From Choanephora cucurbitarum (lineage: Eukaryota > Mucoromycota > Mucoromycetes > Mucorales > Choanephoraceae), in the NCBI GenBank assembly GCA_025331435.1, contig JAIWNI010000050.1, forward strand, positions 124,001 through 188,000: a stretch of DNA of 64,000 nt, read 5' to 3'. The notes below the pieces were generated by a model that was given only the letters and a program-made list of their open reading frames with translations, had not been told where the DNA came from and did not search any database. How positions within the stretch are numbered: position 1 is the first letter of the stretch; each line of letters opens with the position of its first letter. Shown here piece by piece: positions 1 to 10,647 of the stretch. The translations under genes were made by a program, and so were the position numbers.

Positions 1-360
1 GATGCCTTCGCATCACGCCAAAATATAAAGCTCCCAAATTTCTGGAGTCTACGACCGGATCCGGAGGCACGGGCGACGGACGCACTCCATCAGTAGTGGC
101 CACACAAGGGCCTTTACCTGTTCTCACCGTGGAAATTGATTCCGAAGGTCCTACAGAAGATGAAGCGAGAGAAGTTACAGTCAGCAGTGCTGATCTCTCC
201 TTACTGGCCAACACAACACTGGTTCCCCATGTTGCTACAGATGAACCAATTGTCGTCCCCCTTACCATTTCAAATGGGCAAGTGGAAAATGGTCGCCTGG
301 AAACTATCCGGGAAAAGCGTAAGGAACAAGGTATCCCTGAGACATCAGCAAGATTCTTAG
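1..360 (+). pseudogene. DIRS retrotransposon pol C-terminal end (RNase H tail), broken
   Basis: Frame 1 from the window edge reads DAFASRQ, then LPNFW, RPDPEA, DALHQ, a TAG stop at 94-96, then WKLIPKVLQKMKREK and SPYWPTQHWFPML, ending at 360. The run DAFASR..LP.FW..RPDPEA..DAL..W plus PKVLQK...A.LI.PYWPTQ.WFP is, from family knowledge, the end of the RNase H region of DIRS-type pol proteins. The in-frame stop and the missing upstream part (outside the window) make it a partial, probably dead copy. It overlaps the tyrosine recombinase reading frame that follows, an arrangement usual for DIRS elements. Confidence 0.75.
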
Positions 361-1386
361 AACATAGCAGAAGAAATACAACAAACAAACACTACAACAT
401 GTACTGGAACAAATGGGTTGCCTGGTGTAGTCAACAAACCCCCCCCCCCCCAAATAGATCCCAAAGAATACAACACACTAGCTGTTCTTCAATTTCTCAG
501 AGATAACCGATCATACGCTTATTCCACGTTGAATGGATTCCGTTCTTCTATTGCATCCGTATTTCGATCACTACATCCTGATAAAACTCCAATCGCAGAA
601 GTTGATTTTATCCAAGAATTTTTTAAGTCTAAGAAACTTCAAGAAGTCCGGATACCCTCAGCCGCACAGCTAAAAACTTGGGATACAGACATTATGGTGT
701 TCTACATCCTTGACAAGTATGCTTCATCTGAAAACCTCTCCTTGTACGATCTTCAGCAAAAGACAGTTCTCCTTTTTTGCCTCTCAACAATGGCTCGTCC
801 TAGATCTGATGTCGGACGACTTCAATTCAGAGATGTCTTGTTTGATTTGTTCCAAGACAAGCCGGTTTCCTTGATGCTTCATTTTCGGGAAGCAAAAGAA
901 ACTCAAGTAAAAAACTGTACGCTAGGGTTGATAGAAGTCGAAGACCTCTGTCCGGTAAGAACTGCATACCTATTTACAGAGAAATCAAAACCTCTTCGAG
1001 TCCTCCTACCAGCGGATCATACCTAATTCCTAGCCCACATTGATGATATGGAGCAGGTCAATTCCATCCGTTCTTCCACTCTGTCCTCATGGATCAAGAC
1101 CTCGATGCAAAAGGCTGGCATGGATACCAAGACTTATGAACCACATTCTGTTCGCTCGGCCTCTAGCACAAAAGCAGTAGAAAAAGATTCTTCGGTGGAT
1201 GCCGTAAAACAACATGCAAACTGGAACCTTCATTCCAACATGTTTGAAAAACACTACTACAAACCAATCGCCCAACAGGCTTCCAGTACTCAGATTACAA
1301 ATTCAATTTTTTCTACGGAGAACAATACCACATTGGAAGTCGGAGTCGAGTCAACAAGGATTGCTTTAGGTACGACAAGCAATTGA
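96..1386 (+). pseudogene. DIRS tyrosine recombinase (YR), frameshifted
   Basis: Three open segments (96-506, 418-1026, 1048-1386) together make a tyrosine recombinase. The N-terminal SAM-like part contains SRRNTTNKHYNMYWNKWVAWC. A frameshift falls at a run of 13 C at 439-451. The catalytic part shows MARPRSDVGRL (first Arg region) and, after a stop at 1024-1026, PHSVRSASSTKA (R-x-x-R/H box), then QHANWNLHSNMFEKHYY (H/W...Y nucleophile box). This R...HxxR...Y pattern identifies the YR used by DIRS elements to integrate DNA circles. The poly-C shift and the internal stop predict no functional protein, unless the poly-C length is a sequencing error. Confidence 0.75.
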
Positions 1387-1432
1387 TCTTCTTTTTCGCT
1401 CAGGTCACTTACCGTCAACTTAGATTTCCGAA

Positions 1433-2239
1433 ATGTCACAGGTTACTCCCGAAACAATCACAAACATACAAAGCCAGTTGCTAGAGACACAGCAACTTCT
1501 ACAACGACTCGTGTTACAAACACAAACAAACGCTGTATATATCAATACCAGCGCCACCTCTTCCCCTGACATGGAGGAAGTCGACAAAAGTGCTCTTGTC
1601 CACTCTATCGCAGTTAGACAACAACTTGAATGGACGCCTCCTGAGGAGCTAACTGAGATGCTCAACCTCAAACAATCTCCTTTCATTTCTTCACCTATGC
1701 CTGATACACAAAGAAGAGAGTTGATAGAGTCATACCCACCCATGCGTAACATGGATTATCGAGCACCTTCCACCCTTCCTGCTGCCCCAAAGCAAATGAA
1801 CAAAGGACAACAGCATGAGGATATTGTTTTGAGAGAAGCCCAATATCTTTTGACAGGTGTTCTTCGACCTTTGGATATTTTGGGATACGAGATTTATTCT
1901 GTTAACATTGCCGACAATGATGCTCAACGATTTTTGCAGATGATTCATGATGTTCGCTCACTGTTGCTGAACGTCTCTTACACTTTAAATCATCATCGCA
2001 ACAACATAGCATTGCGAAGCTTCAACCAGTCTTTCGCTTTGCCCTCGCAATCGTCTGATGCTAGATACACCATGCCTTTGAGCGATTTCAATGCCTCCAT
2101 TGCTCAGCAAACAGCTACCGAAAAGTCTTTAAAAGAAGCTAGGAACCTTTCACAAAACAAAGGTAAGACGAGTCGTAGATTCCAAAAGAAATCGACAGCA
2201 GATTCTCCTCCTTCTTTTACCCTGGCTGGCCCCTCCTAG
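1433..2239 (+). CDS. DIRS gag-like protein (268 aa)
   Basis: Intact ATG-to-stop frame of 268 aa. It has a Gln-rich coiled-coil start (residues about 10-35), a middle region with GVLRPLDILGYE, and a basic Ser/Lys-rich tail (NKGKTSRRFQKK) suited to nucleic acid binding. The Gag assignment rests on position, immediately before the RT N-terminus, and on resemblance to DIRS Gag proteins around RPLDILGYE. It begins 46 bp after the recombinase stop, which is the wrong order for a single DIRS element (see findings). It may be expressible, but the downstream pol is truncated. Confidence 0.6.
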   Translation: MSQVTPETITNIQSQLLETQQLLQRLVLQTQTNAVYINTSATSSPDMEEVDKSALVHSIAVRQQLEWTPPEELTEMLNLKQSPFISSPMPDTQRRELIESYPPMRNMDYRAPSTLPAAPKQMNKGQQHEDIVLREAQYLLTGVLRPLDILGYEIYSVNIADNDAQRFLQMIHDVRSLLLNVSYTLNHHRNNIALRSFNQSFALPSQSSDARYTMPLSDFNASIAQQTATEKSLKEARNLSQNKGKTSRRFQKKSTADSPPSFTLAGPS

Positions 2240-2252
2240 TCGTCTTTTCGGC

Positions 2253-2682
2253 ATGGCCAAACTCCCCAACAGAACAGTTCGTTTCAAGACAAGAAACCTT
2301 TTCCAAAGACCGTTGCCAAGCACCAGTGAATTGGGATCCAAAATCTTCTCTCTCAACAGAGACAGATTTAGTAGGGGGTCGCCTTCAACAGTTCGCAACA
2401 ACATGGATTCAACTCTTCCCCAACCATCACCTCTTATCTGCCGTCCAACACGGTTTCCAAATTCCTTTTCACACACCTCCTCCAGTACAATACGCTCCAC
2501 CCAACTACCACGTTTCCACCGCTCCACCTGGAAACCCTCCTTCCGATTTAGACATTGCTCTACTAGATCTACTAACGAAAATGCCATAGAGCCAGTCCCA
2601 CAGACAGACCTTCACCAAAGCTTCATCAGTCCCATCTTCACAGTACCAAAAAAGACAGGCGGGGTAAGAGGCTAGTGGACCC
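2253..2682 (+). pseudogene. DIRS reverse transcriptase N-terminus, frameshifted and truncated
   Basis: Reading 2326-2589 then shifting to the 2253 frame gives VGGRLQQFATTW, HGFQIPF, LLTKM, IEPVPQ and FISPIFTVPKKTGGVR. This follows the typical start of DIRS RT: (V/S)GGRL..F...W, G..IPF..P, LL.K.AIE.V, F.S..F.VPKK.GG.R. A frameshift occurs near 2585. Similarity stops just after KKTGGVRG near 2680, where LINE-like sequence begins, so polymerase motifs A-C are absent. Confidence 0.7.
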
Positions 2683-2683
2683 G

Positions 2684-3119
2684 CTGGAACAGAGTTTGGC
2701 ATTACAGGCCATTTATGTCCAACGTTTGCTTTTGCCCCTCGACCGGAGGATTATCTGTCTCCTTGGCTAGCCCATTGCTTCCGGGTTCACACAGGTCTGG
2801 TCTCTCTCCCGCCAGTCTTTCTCTACCCTAAGCAATTTAGGCATCGCTTTCGTGTACTCCCTCCGTTGCTACAACTACTCCGTTTCTTGATGCGTCTCCT
2901 GCCTCTGATCTTGCACCCGTTGTGGGATAATTGTCGGTTTTTTGATCTTCCGATCGCCAAATTGCTGGTTCCAAGATCCTCTTCTGTCCTTCCCATCAAC
3001 TCGGAGCAAGTGAGGTACTTAATTTCTGATCTCTTGCTTTGGAACTCGGATGGAGGCTTTGAAGCGCATCGAGCTCTAGCTATAGCATCCAGACGTCCGG
3101 TTCTTCTTGTGATGTTTTG
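2684..3119 (+). pseudogene. LINE-like (non-LTR) fragment joined to the DIRS RT
   Basis: Straight after the DIRS RT break the sequence reads in broken frames as LQAIYVQRLLLPLDRR, then LNSEQVRYL-like and LLLWNSDGGFEAHRALAIASRRP-like text (frame 2866-3120). It lacks DIRS motifs and leads on to the zinc-knuckle segment at 3880-4310, so I treat it as the RT/post-RT part of a LINE. The family call is by context rather than by catalytic motifs; several stops are present. Confidence 0.4.
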
Positions 3120-3464
3120 AGATAAATGTGAGTTATGGAAATTAAAAAGGTAGAGAGACAGTAAGAAGTACAACGAGACGGTTTATTATTCTAAAAGATA
3201 GATGTTCTTTACATAGATACAAATACAGCAATTATTTATATGTTTTCAATAAAGACTTTGATGTAATCACATATTGGAGATTTTATACCAAATTAGTGTA
3301 CTTCTTTACTTGTGACTTTCATTGATTTCACCGTTCCTTGTCCTGGGGACTTATGTTAATGAATGATGTGATGCTATCTCTTTAGTCTAGCTCTTTAGTG
3401 TGAGCTTTACTGACTTTACTTGGATTCTTTACTTGGTAAGGATTTAGATCTTCCACTTTAATTC
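3117..3464. repeat. Possible 348-bp insertion flanked by a 7-bp direct repeat
   Basis: AT-rich stretch without a coding frame between two LINE-like pieces. The 7-mer TGATGTT occurs at 3110-3116 and again at 3465-3471, as expected of a target-site duplication. Ends do not show clear inverted repeats or TG...CA LTR termini, so the element class is unknown and a chance match is possible. Confidence 0.3.
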
Positions 3465-3499
3465 TGATGTTATATCTGAAATGACTTGTTTGGTCTTTT

Positions 3500-4310
3500 A
3501 TGTAACCTTGTTGTCATTGTTGAGACTAAATGTGCTCAGATCACCACACTTCTTCGCACCTTTGATGCCATCTTTCACTCAACAGACTCAGATCCGATCC
3601 GTTGCTCCTTCAATCCCTCATTGCAAACCGTATCACTCTGCAGTCACCACAACGGGAGTCTTTGTTAAGAGGTTATCCTTCCCTACCTTCTTGGATGCCT
3701 TCAACGGAACACTGGTTGATTAGCCCTCGAGCACGAAAGGTTGTGAAAATCTCTATTGCTAAGCCTGGACATTTTCGCCGCCACTGGCAATATCAGCAAA
3801 AGGCTTTACCTACTCGGGTCCCCTTCTTAGTCCCAGCAGCAGCTCGTCTGCCTCATAGCAGTTAGAAACTTTTCTGGTCGTTGCCTTTGCCAGTCAAGGC
3901 TTTCACTCCTTGGTGGCGATTGCTAAACGGTACGATTGGCTATGCCAGTAAGCTACACGGATGGAACCCGCACCACTTCACTTCGCCTCTTTGCCCGATT
4001 TGTGGGTATGCTTCCGAAACTCTGTATCATTTCTTTGTGGACTGTGGATTTAAGTGGAGTTTTTCGCAGCAGTGCTTCGCGGAGAGGGGTATGGCTGACA
4101 AGTACACTGGTCCTCTGACGGTATGGTATGCTTTGACGGCCTTTTCCGACCCTGACAATAACTGTCTCAGTGTGTCTGATCTGACCGTCGTTGGTATGGG
4201 CTTGGCAACGCTATCGAGATATCATTGGCAAGTCTTTTTTGAGCATGATTTGTGGAACCCTGCCGTAGCAGTGGCTCTTTGCAAAGAGAGTCACTTTTAT
4301 TTATCATAAT
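3500..4310 (+). pseudogene. LINE retrotransposon 3' end with zf-RVT zinc knuckle (family 1)
   Basis: Broken frames 3602-3865 and 3881-4309 run into each other across one TAG at about 3863. They contain PGHFRRHWQYQQKALPTRVP, then FTPWWRLLNG, LCPICGYASETLYHFFVDC and a C-terminal tail ending in HFYLS. CPxC-x8-H-x4-C after an FW..L....R...WWRLLNG lead-in is the zinc-binding region (zf-RVT) that follows the reverse transcriptase in many fungal and plant LINEs. An AATAAA-like signal (aatcaataaag) follows the stop at 4310. RT catalytic motifs are missing. Confidence 0.6.
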
Positions 4311-4543
4311 CAATAAAGTAATTTCTCAGGTCTAACCCAAAAACATGCGTGTGACTCGATATCTATCATCATTTAATAAACAAGAGCATCTGCTCCGTGT
4401 AAAAGGAAAATTTTCATTCATACGAATTGTTTTAGAATACACTAATTGCATTACCCGATCAAATATGGTTTTATTGACGTGAATTAGCTACACTCATTAA
4501 AATAAGCACCACAGCAACTAGCAAGCTACTTGGGCCTTATCAG

Positions 4544-5492
4544 TTGTACATCTTAAAGGCTTTACCAAGCGAAGAAGAGCCTGAAAAAGAAGTTGATCTT
4601 AACGATTTCTTTGTTCATTTTGGCTTCCGCCATCGTAAAACTGCTGAAGCTGCCTTTGAAAGATCTATAAGAAAAATCGTCCAGCTAGATCAGACAACAG
4701 ACGATCAGAAAGAATACATCAAGGAAGTATATCTTGATAATGAGTTTGAAGAGGTACGCGCACGAACTATTTTTTAGCAATTAAGCTCTATAACCATTCT
4801 CCTTTTATGTTAAAAGGTGTTTAATACTGATAAGCTGAATAAGTACTGGAGTGTCACTGAAAGAACAGTTGAAGAAGACCGCATTATCAAAAGGAAGCAA
4901 GAAGCAATTGTAAATCAGCTGGTTATCCCAGAAAGAGTAATATCATGACAAACTGGCTATGCCTTTGTAAGAATTGGTTTTAATGGTTATTTTTTTATAG
5001 AATATGAAAGAAAGAAAAATCGCTGCCAAGTAAGAGGAGAAGTGCTCAATATATAATGGATGTAAACTGACTATATTTTCTAGTACTAGCAGAAATTGCA
5101 TTTTGCTTTTGGAAGGAAAAGTTATCATCAACAACATTATTAAGAACTTCCCATTTATCGATCCAAACTGCATTGCTATCTTCAATTTGCAAATATGTGG
5201 TATGAAGGGTGATTTCATTGAAATCATCCTAGGCAACAAGAAAAAATACATAACACACCGGCCTCTCGATAGACTTCGTGCTCCATTGCATCGCAACAAC
5301 AAAATCATTGACACCTTCCTTCGACAACTAATGTACTACAAAGATCATGTAGAAACTCTGTGTCATGATATTGAACAAATGGTCAATGAAAACGATGACA
5401 AGAGCGCGTTATTTGGAGAGACTTTGGATACCAACACTTTCAAGCCACCAAAGTTCTTGGATTGGATCGACGATAATGTAGAAAGATTATAA
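4544..5492 (+). CDS. Unrecognised multi-exon gene or relic
   Basis: Open pieces join with plausible short introns. 4544-4755 encodes an acidic segment (LPSEEEPEKEVDLNDFF, FGFRHRKTAEAAFERSI). A GT at about 4756 to AG near 4817 leads to FNTDKLNKYWSVTERTVEED. After a less clear junction near 4940-5035, 5103-5492 reads LLLEGKVIINNIIKNFPFI, FNLQICGMKGDFIEIILG and ends WIDDNVERL. I do not recognise the family. It may be a lineage-specific repeated Mucorales gene, since it sits among transposons and the 5' exon has no convincing start (tcag/TTG rather than an ATG). The last exon is free of stops over 390 nt, which argues against long neutral decay. Confidence 0.4.
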
Positions 5493-5599
5493 TGCTTTTT
5501 TCTTTTTTTGTATTTTTGTTCTTCAACTATTTGTTTATATATTTTATTGTTCTCATATTCCATTCTTATAAATTATCCATTTTTTCTTACTTTTTTTTT

Positions 5600-6426
5600 T
5601 TGCAAAGAGATGGTCTTTGTGCAGACGCTTACACCGAATGGTCAGTATTAATGTCGTCAAGTTCGCCGAATTCCTCATCCGTACCCTTATTCCTCCTCGC
5701 TTTGCTGCCTTAGGCTGTCGTCCTTTTACGCCTGTCTCTGACCATCGTCTCTTTGACCTACATCCGTTCCTCTCTTGCCTCCTTTTGGACTTGCCATCTT
5801 CTGTTTCTCTGCTCACAAGACCACCCTACCGGAGTATGTGCTTGCCTACTACCGCCAAGCCATCCACTCTCCTCTCTTTACCGGTGAAATCTTGGAAGTT
5901 CTTTTGGCAGATTCCTCTATCCCACCATGCTCGTACCATCTGGTTCCGTACTATCCATGGAAAAATCCTTACTCGGAAAATCATGCATGAATGACTTCAG
6001 TCTAAATTTCCTTCTCCGGCCTGTCCAGTTTGTAATCATGCAGTGGAGGACTTTGACCATTTTGTCTTTTCTTGCCCACCAAAACTCTAGATCTGGCAGA
6101 GAGTGTGGCATACTTTCTTTGATAGCTCTGTGGATTTGTCTGTTGACAACCTTTCGTTGAAACAAGTCATCCTCAAACTCGAATTTCCATCTCTTTCCGC
6201 CTCTTCTCACTCGTCCTCTCATTTCGCTTCCCTGCTTATTGGCTTTACCTTACAGAGTATATGGCGCGCTTATTGGACTCTTGTTTTTGAAAATTGTCCC
6301 TTCTCACCTGACACTGTTTACACCACAATTCTTACTTCCATTCATACCGCTACCCAAGAGTCCCTTGTTGCTAAGGGCATCTCACATCGTCCTCTTCCCC
6401 CACTTTTACTCGATGACCATGTTTAG
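5600..6426 (+). pseudogene. LINE retrotransposon 3' end with zf-RVT zinc knuckle (family 2)
   Basis: Frame 1 is open 5617-5991 and 6103-6426, with stops at about 5992 and 6088 between. It reads VKSWKFFWQIPLSHHAR, IHGKILTRKIMHE, then ACPVCNHAVEDFDHFVFSCP and a helical tail (VWHTFFDSSVDLS, SIWRAYWTLVFENCPF). The W(K)xFW..P......WFR.IHGK.......C.VC....ED..H..FSCP layout is the zf-RVT domain of a LINE. It is clearly diverged from the copy at 3.5-4.3 kb, so two LINE lineages are represented. The RT domain is missing (5' truncation, normal for LINEs). Confidence 0.65.
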
Positions 6427-7282
6427 GCATCTCTTTTAGCGTTCATCTTCTATTCTACTTTTATTTTCTTATATAACTAACCAAAACACAAAATCCCCTA
6501 AAAAACAGTTTAAAATGAAAAAACCCAAAAACATAGTTTTGACTTGCCATGCAAGCACTTAATAAAAGTGAGCCTTTGTGCCCCTAAAAAAAAATTGGGC
6601 ATGCATTCAAACAAAATTCGAAAATTCAATTAATCATCTCAAGAAAAGATAAAGGTCATTTTGACAGATAATGTCAAAATAATAATAAACCAAATAATGT
6701 TCACAAAGTTGGAAATCTAAAATTACATTAAATGTTACCAAAGGGAAGACGGAAATTAAGCATACAGCAAGTGCTGGCTAAAAAGCGATGAAATGATATA
6801 TAAGGCATTCAATGTGCGTAGCTAGCACATTGAAAGCATGATCAGACTTATATTCATGGATTCTCCTTTTCACCCACACTGAAAATAGCTATATGACATG
6901 GTACATTTTTATAACAAAATGGTTGCATAGACCTTATAGAATCAAGGTAGCAGCATTTAACAATACAAGCAATGATTCTAGAGATTTCACTATCAGAAAA
7001 GACTAAATCATTACTTGGATAAAGATAGTTCTGAGACATACATACAAAGGGCTTGTCTATCATTATCACATTACTTAAACTGATCTATCATCCAACAAAA
7101 CAAGTGAACAAGTATGAAACAGTTATGCCTGATACATTCAGATACTTTCCAAGACAAAATACATATCTTAATGCAGCATGATTAGCATCTCACCAAGATA
7201 TAAACCTAGTTGAAAATATATCTCCACCTTATTCAAGGAGGAGGATGAAATCTGGCTACAGACATCTTTTTATAAAGGTGAC
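6427..7282. other. AT-rich non-coding stretch
   Basis: No coding frame, RNA gene or clear repeat is visible between the LINE tail and the mariner-like element. Open frames here are short and of low complexity. Confidence 0.6.
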
Positions 7283-8205
7283 CAGTCATCCCAGTAGGAA
7301 AACTGCTCATACAGATAAAATTGTAACGGAGTGATTGATTGAAACCGAGATAGAAATAGTATATTAACACAACATGAACGTGCAGTAGAATTAGTTCCCT
7401 CTCTTTCTTTTTAATAAAAAAAATCGAGTTCCCTCTCATTGAATTTTTGAGCCTGCAAATATCACAACTCCCACCAAGATCGAGGTGACTACCCGGCGCG
7501 ATGTGTTTATTACCATCATTGGAGTTATGTGCGAAAGAGGCATCGTAAACCTTATGGTATTTAAATCAACAGCCGTGGCTTCAAAGAAGAAGAAAAAAAG
7601 CTGGAGATGTCTGAATCTGGACTTGACGCTGTCAATGGTCGTGTTGATATAAGAACCAGCTATTACTTGCCGTTTTTGGAGAGGACTATGAATGTGCTGA
7701 ACGCCAATGGGTTGAGTGGCCGGTATTTGATAATGGACAATGCTACCATCCATAAAAGCGATGAGGTACAGAAACTGGTTTGCTCTCGTGGGTATAAGTG
7801 CATGTACCTTCCTACATACTCCCCATTTTTTAATCCGATTGAGAAAATGCGGTCAAAAATCAAAATGCATATGCGCTGAGATGAAGTCAACGAGAAGGAT
7901 ACATTAATTCCTACAATCGATGCAGCAACAAGAACTATGGCTGTCTTCAATTGCAAAGGCTGGATCAAGCATTCCCTTTCTTTCTTTGACAGATGCCTAC
8001 CAAACGTAGTACACACCGAAAAACCTGTTTACTCGGTCGTGGTTAATGAACAGGAGAATGCTGTTCCGTTACAAAAGAAGGCGCTGGGCTCTTTTGAGGC
8101 ACTTTGAAATAACCAAACAGCCATCCACCGATTTACGGAACGGCCTCGGTTCCCTCAAGACCCGTTTCCTAAATCAAAATCGTTCCCTAAATCGGGGGAT
8201 GACTG
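7283..8205 (+). mobile_element. Tc1/mariner-like element remnant with short terminal inverted repeats
   Basis: The 10-mer CAGTCATCCC at 7283-7292 is matched by its complement GGGATGACTG at 8196-8205, which is followed by TA, the target dinucleotide of Tc1/mariner elements. The 5' flank is AC rather than TA. Inside lies a broken transposase (next entry). CAGT...ACTG ends are typical of the superfamily. The inner parts of the two ends do not match, so the left part of the element is probably rearranged or deleted. Confidence 0.55.
7436..8107 (+). pseudogene. Tc1/mariner DDE transposase, 5'-truncated and frameshifted
   Basis: A first piece (about 7455-7600) reads TPTKIEVTTRRDVFITIIGVM, matching the strand region between catalytic Asp 1 and 2. 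After a shift the main piece 7607-7876 contains YLIMDNATIHKS (second catalytic Asp with TIH) and YLPTYSPFFNPIEKMRSKIK (third catalytic region, normally NPIE.(V/A)(W/F)S.LK). After a TGA at 7877-7879 the same frame continues with FNCKGWIKHSLSFFDRC to about 8107. The region of the first catalytic Asp (present in the 43.6-kb copy as FIDEADFNMH) is missing. The protein is non-functional. Confidence 0.75.
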
Positions 8206-10647
8206 TAGTTAAAACAGTTTAGAAATCAATCAACCAAATTGATATGCTCTGTATATTGTCCTTTGATCAGTTTTATTTCTCCTCTTAGAGCCTAAGTATT
8301 ATTCAAAAGCATTATCTCTTTTTTTTCTGTGAATTATCACTTGTATGATGATTTATTTTTTGCCCAGTGGTAGCCTTCACAATCATTCATGTAAGTTCAG
8401 TAAAAGAAAGATACAGTGAAACGGACAGTGTCTTTTTAAGTTTGAGTTAAATGAGAAGTAAAGCAGTCAAAGTCAAGCAGTCAAAGTCAAGCAACATATC
8501 CAAAAGATCCAGTACAAGCTACTAATCAGTTGTTAAAAAAAACTAAACGAAATGTTTTTCCCAATGTGTTAAGTTAATGGAGAAAAATATCACGACTTAT
8601 GAATAACACCTCTAATAGAATAAAGGTGTTGATGAATGTCATACATTGTTGCTGAAAAACTTTTTGCACGTCAGAGTTACAAAAGATCTTACTCTTGCGT
8701 CCTACCAATCTATTGGAAGTAATATTCGCCATGGATATTAGTTGCGTGCATTGATTTTATGTTTTCAAAAAGTATATCAACCAAGTTTATACATTTTCAA
8801 ACTGTTCATTATTGAGATAAGTTTCGTTGGAATCATAAAATATATCCACCGTTCAGTTATCCAAATATATTTCATTCATTCTGCAGAAGAAACGATCTGT
8901 TTCTGGTCTTTTGGAATAGCAAGAGAGCAGCCATACGTTTTTAATTGATCAGAAAGTGCAGTATTACCTCTCGGCTATGTTGACTATAAGGACATAACAA
9001 ATATGATGTGGGAAGTTGAGGTATATGAATACTAAGAAACGTGTTTTTTAAACTGTGTATTTTCTAAAGAAGAAATAATAGACTAGCATTGACTATTCGC
9101 TTGAAGTGTCGCAGAAGCTCGAAAACTCCCGTGAAACAAACAAGCAACTTGCCAAAGCCCGCTTATGTGGTTATGCAAAAGTTTGGAAGTCATAAGAATT
9201 TTTAGCAGAAAGCGCTGAAGTTAAGTTGACTTCTCGGGTTGCAGAAGAGATATATGTTTATGTTTGTTGCTCGATTATTAACAATCTCTCTCTCTCTCTA
9301 TCACCTTTACAACCATAAAGTGAAATAGAATGCTACTATACTCTTGGTTTTTTGGTTATATTTGCTAATGCAGTTTCAGAAATATAAGAATACATCAATC
9401 ATAGCTTGGCACAAGTCGTTTTGTATTTCATATGAACAAGGCAATCTACATTTCCTCCTTATAGAGCCCTTTTACCAGGATGATTCTAGTAAAGCACTGA
9501 GATATTAAAGTGTTTGAGTAAAAGCAACATATTCTGAAGTTCATGAAAAATAAATGATGTGTGCACTTTCCGAAAAAGAAGCTGTCTCAGTTAATTCGCC
9601 TAGAAGCTTGCTTTTGTAGTTTAAATTGATCAATATAGGATTGAAATACACAAGCCCTGTAATAGATTAAAATGTCAATATGATCAATTGCTATTTCAAG
9701 CATGAAATACAGAGTGGTGATTTGTGGACTTAGCTAAAAAAAGATACATCTTGTCTTTACTCAAGCATAATTGACTGTATTTAGGAGGTACTCTTGAGGA
9801 ACCATCAAGACTCCAAACCAAATGCTTGATTATAGGCTACACAAAGCCAATTTCTAATGTCTGACTTCATATTATAACAATATAAGATAAATAGGCAATA
9901 GCAATAGAAAGATTTACTAGTATGCGAAATGGTTCAGACTTTATAACATCTATCTTTAGTCTGAAAGAGTGTCTTTACTGCAATGCCTGAAGTCGACCTC
10001 TATCTCCCGACATCTGTTGCTTCTCAATCAGACATCGTGAGTAGCAAAGCATGTCTTTTAGCGCCCATTTTATTTGTAAAGTGAAAGGTATTACATGTTT
10101 TATTGGATGGTAATGTTCTTTTTTACCATAAGCTGTAATTAACTGAATAAACACTGGTCCCTGATGATACTTCTTTCTTTGTCGTTACAACCTCTTCTTG
10201 TTATACTATTAATTTGATGAGCAAACAATTTAGCTAGATTGTGAGTTTTCTTTTCCTCTTCGTTTCTTATTGGATTGATGTCAATGTCAATGATGTCGGT
10301 GTTACTGCTTCACTAGCGTTTTAGCATAGTGTGAGTCAAGGAACTAGTTATCTGACTAAACGATACAATTTTCTTCGTTGGAAACTTGTGCTTCTTTTCT
10401 CTTGGAAAAAGAATTGCCGCTAAAAAAGGGAAGAAGGAAGAGAGAGAGAGAGAGAGAAAGAGAGAAAGAGAGGAAGAGAGGAAGCAGAACGGAAACAAAA
10501 AAAAACATAAACTAAGAAAAAAGGCTAGGGAACCAAAAGCCATAAAATAGATACAACACACTTACTCAAGAAAGGAGCGTTACCTTTTCAATAGAATGGC
10601 TCAAGTTTATGCCGGTTGAATCTGTTTTTGTTTTTATGAAACACGTA
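8206..10647. other. 2.4 kb without recognisable genes
   Basis: AT-rich. There is a small direct duplication of agcagtcaaagtca around 8460-8490, a TC-rich tract near 9285-9300 and a GA tract at about 10440-10480. A possible peptide relic at 9088-9195 is noted in the findings. No gene model can be supported. Confidence 0.55.
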
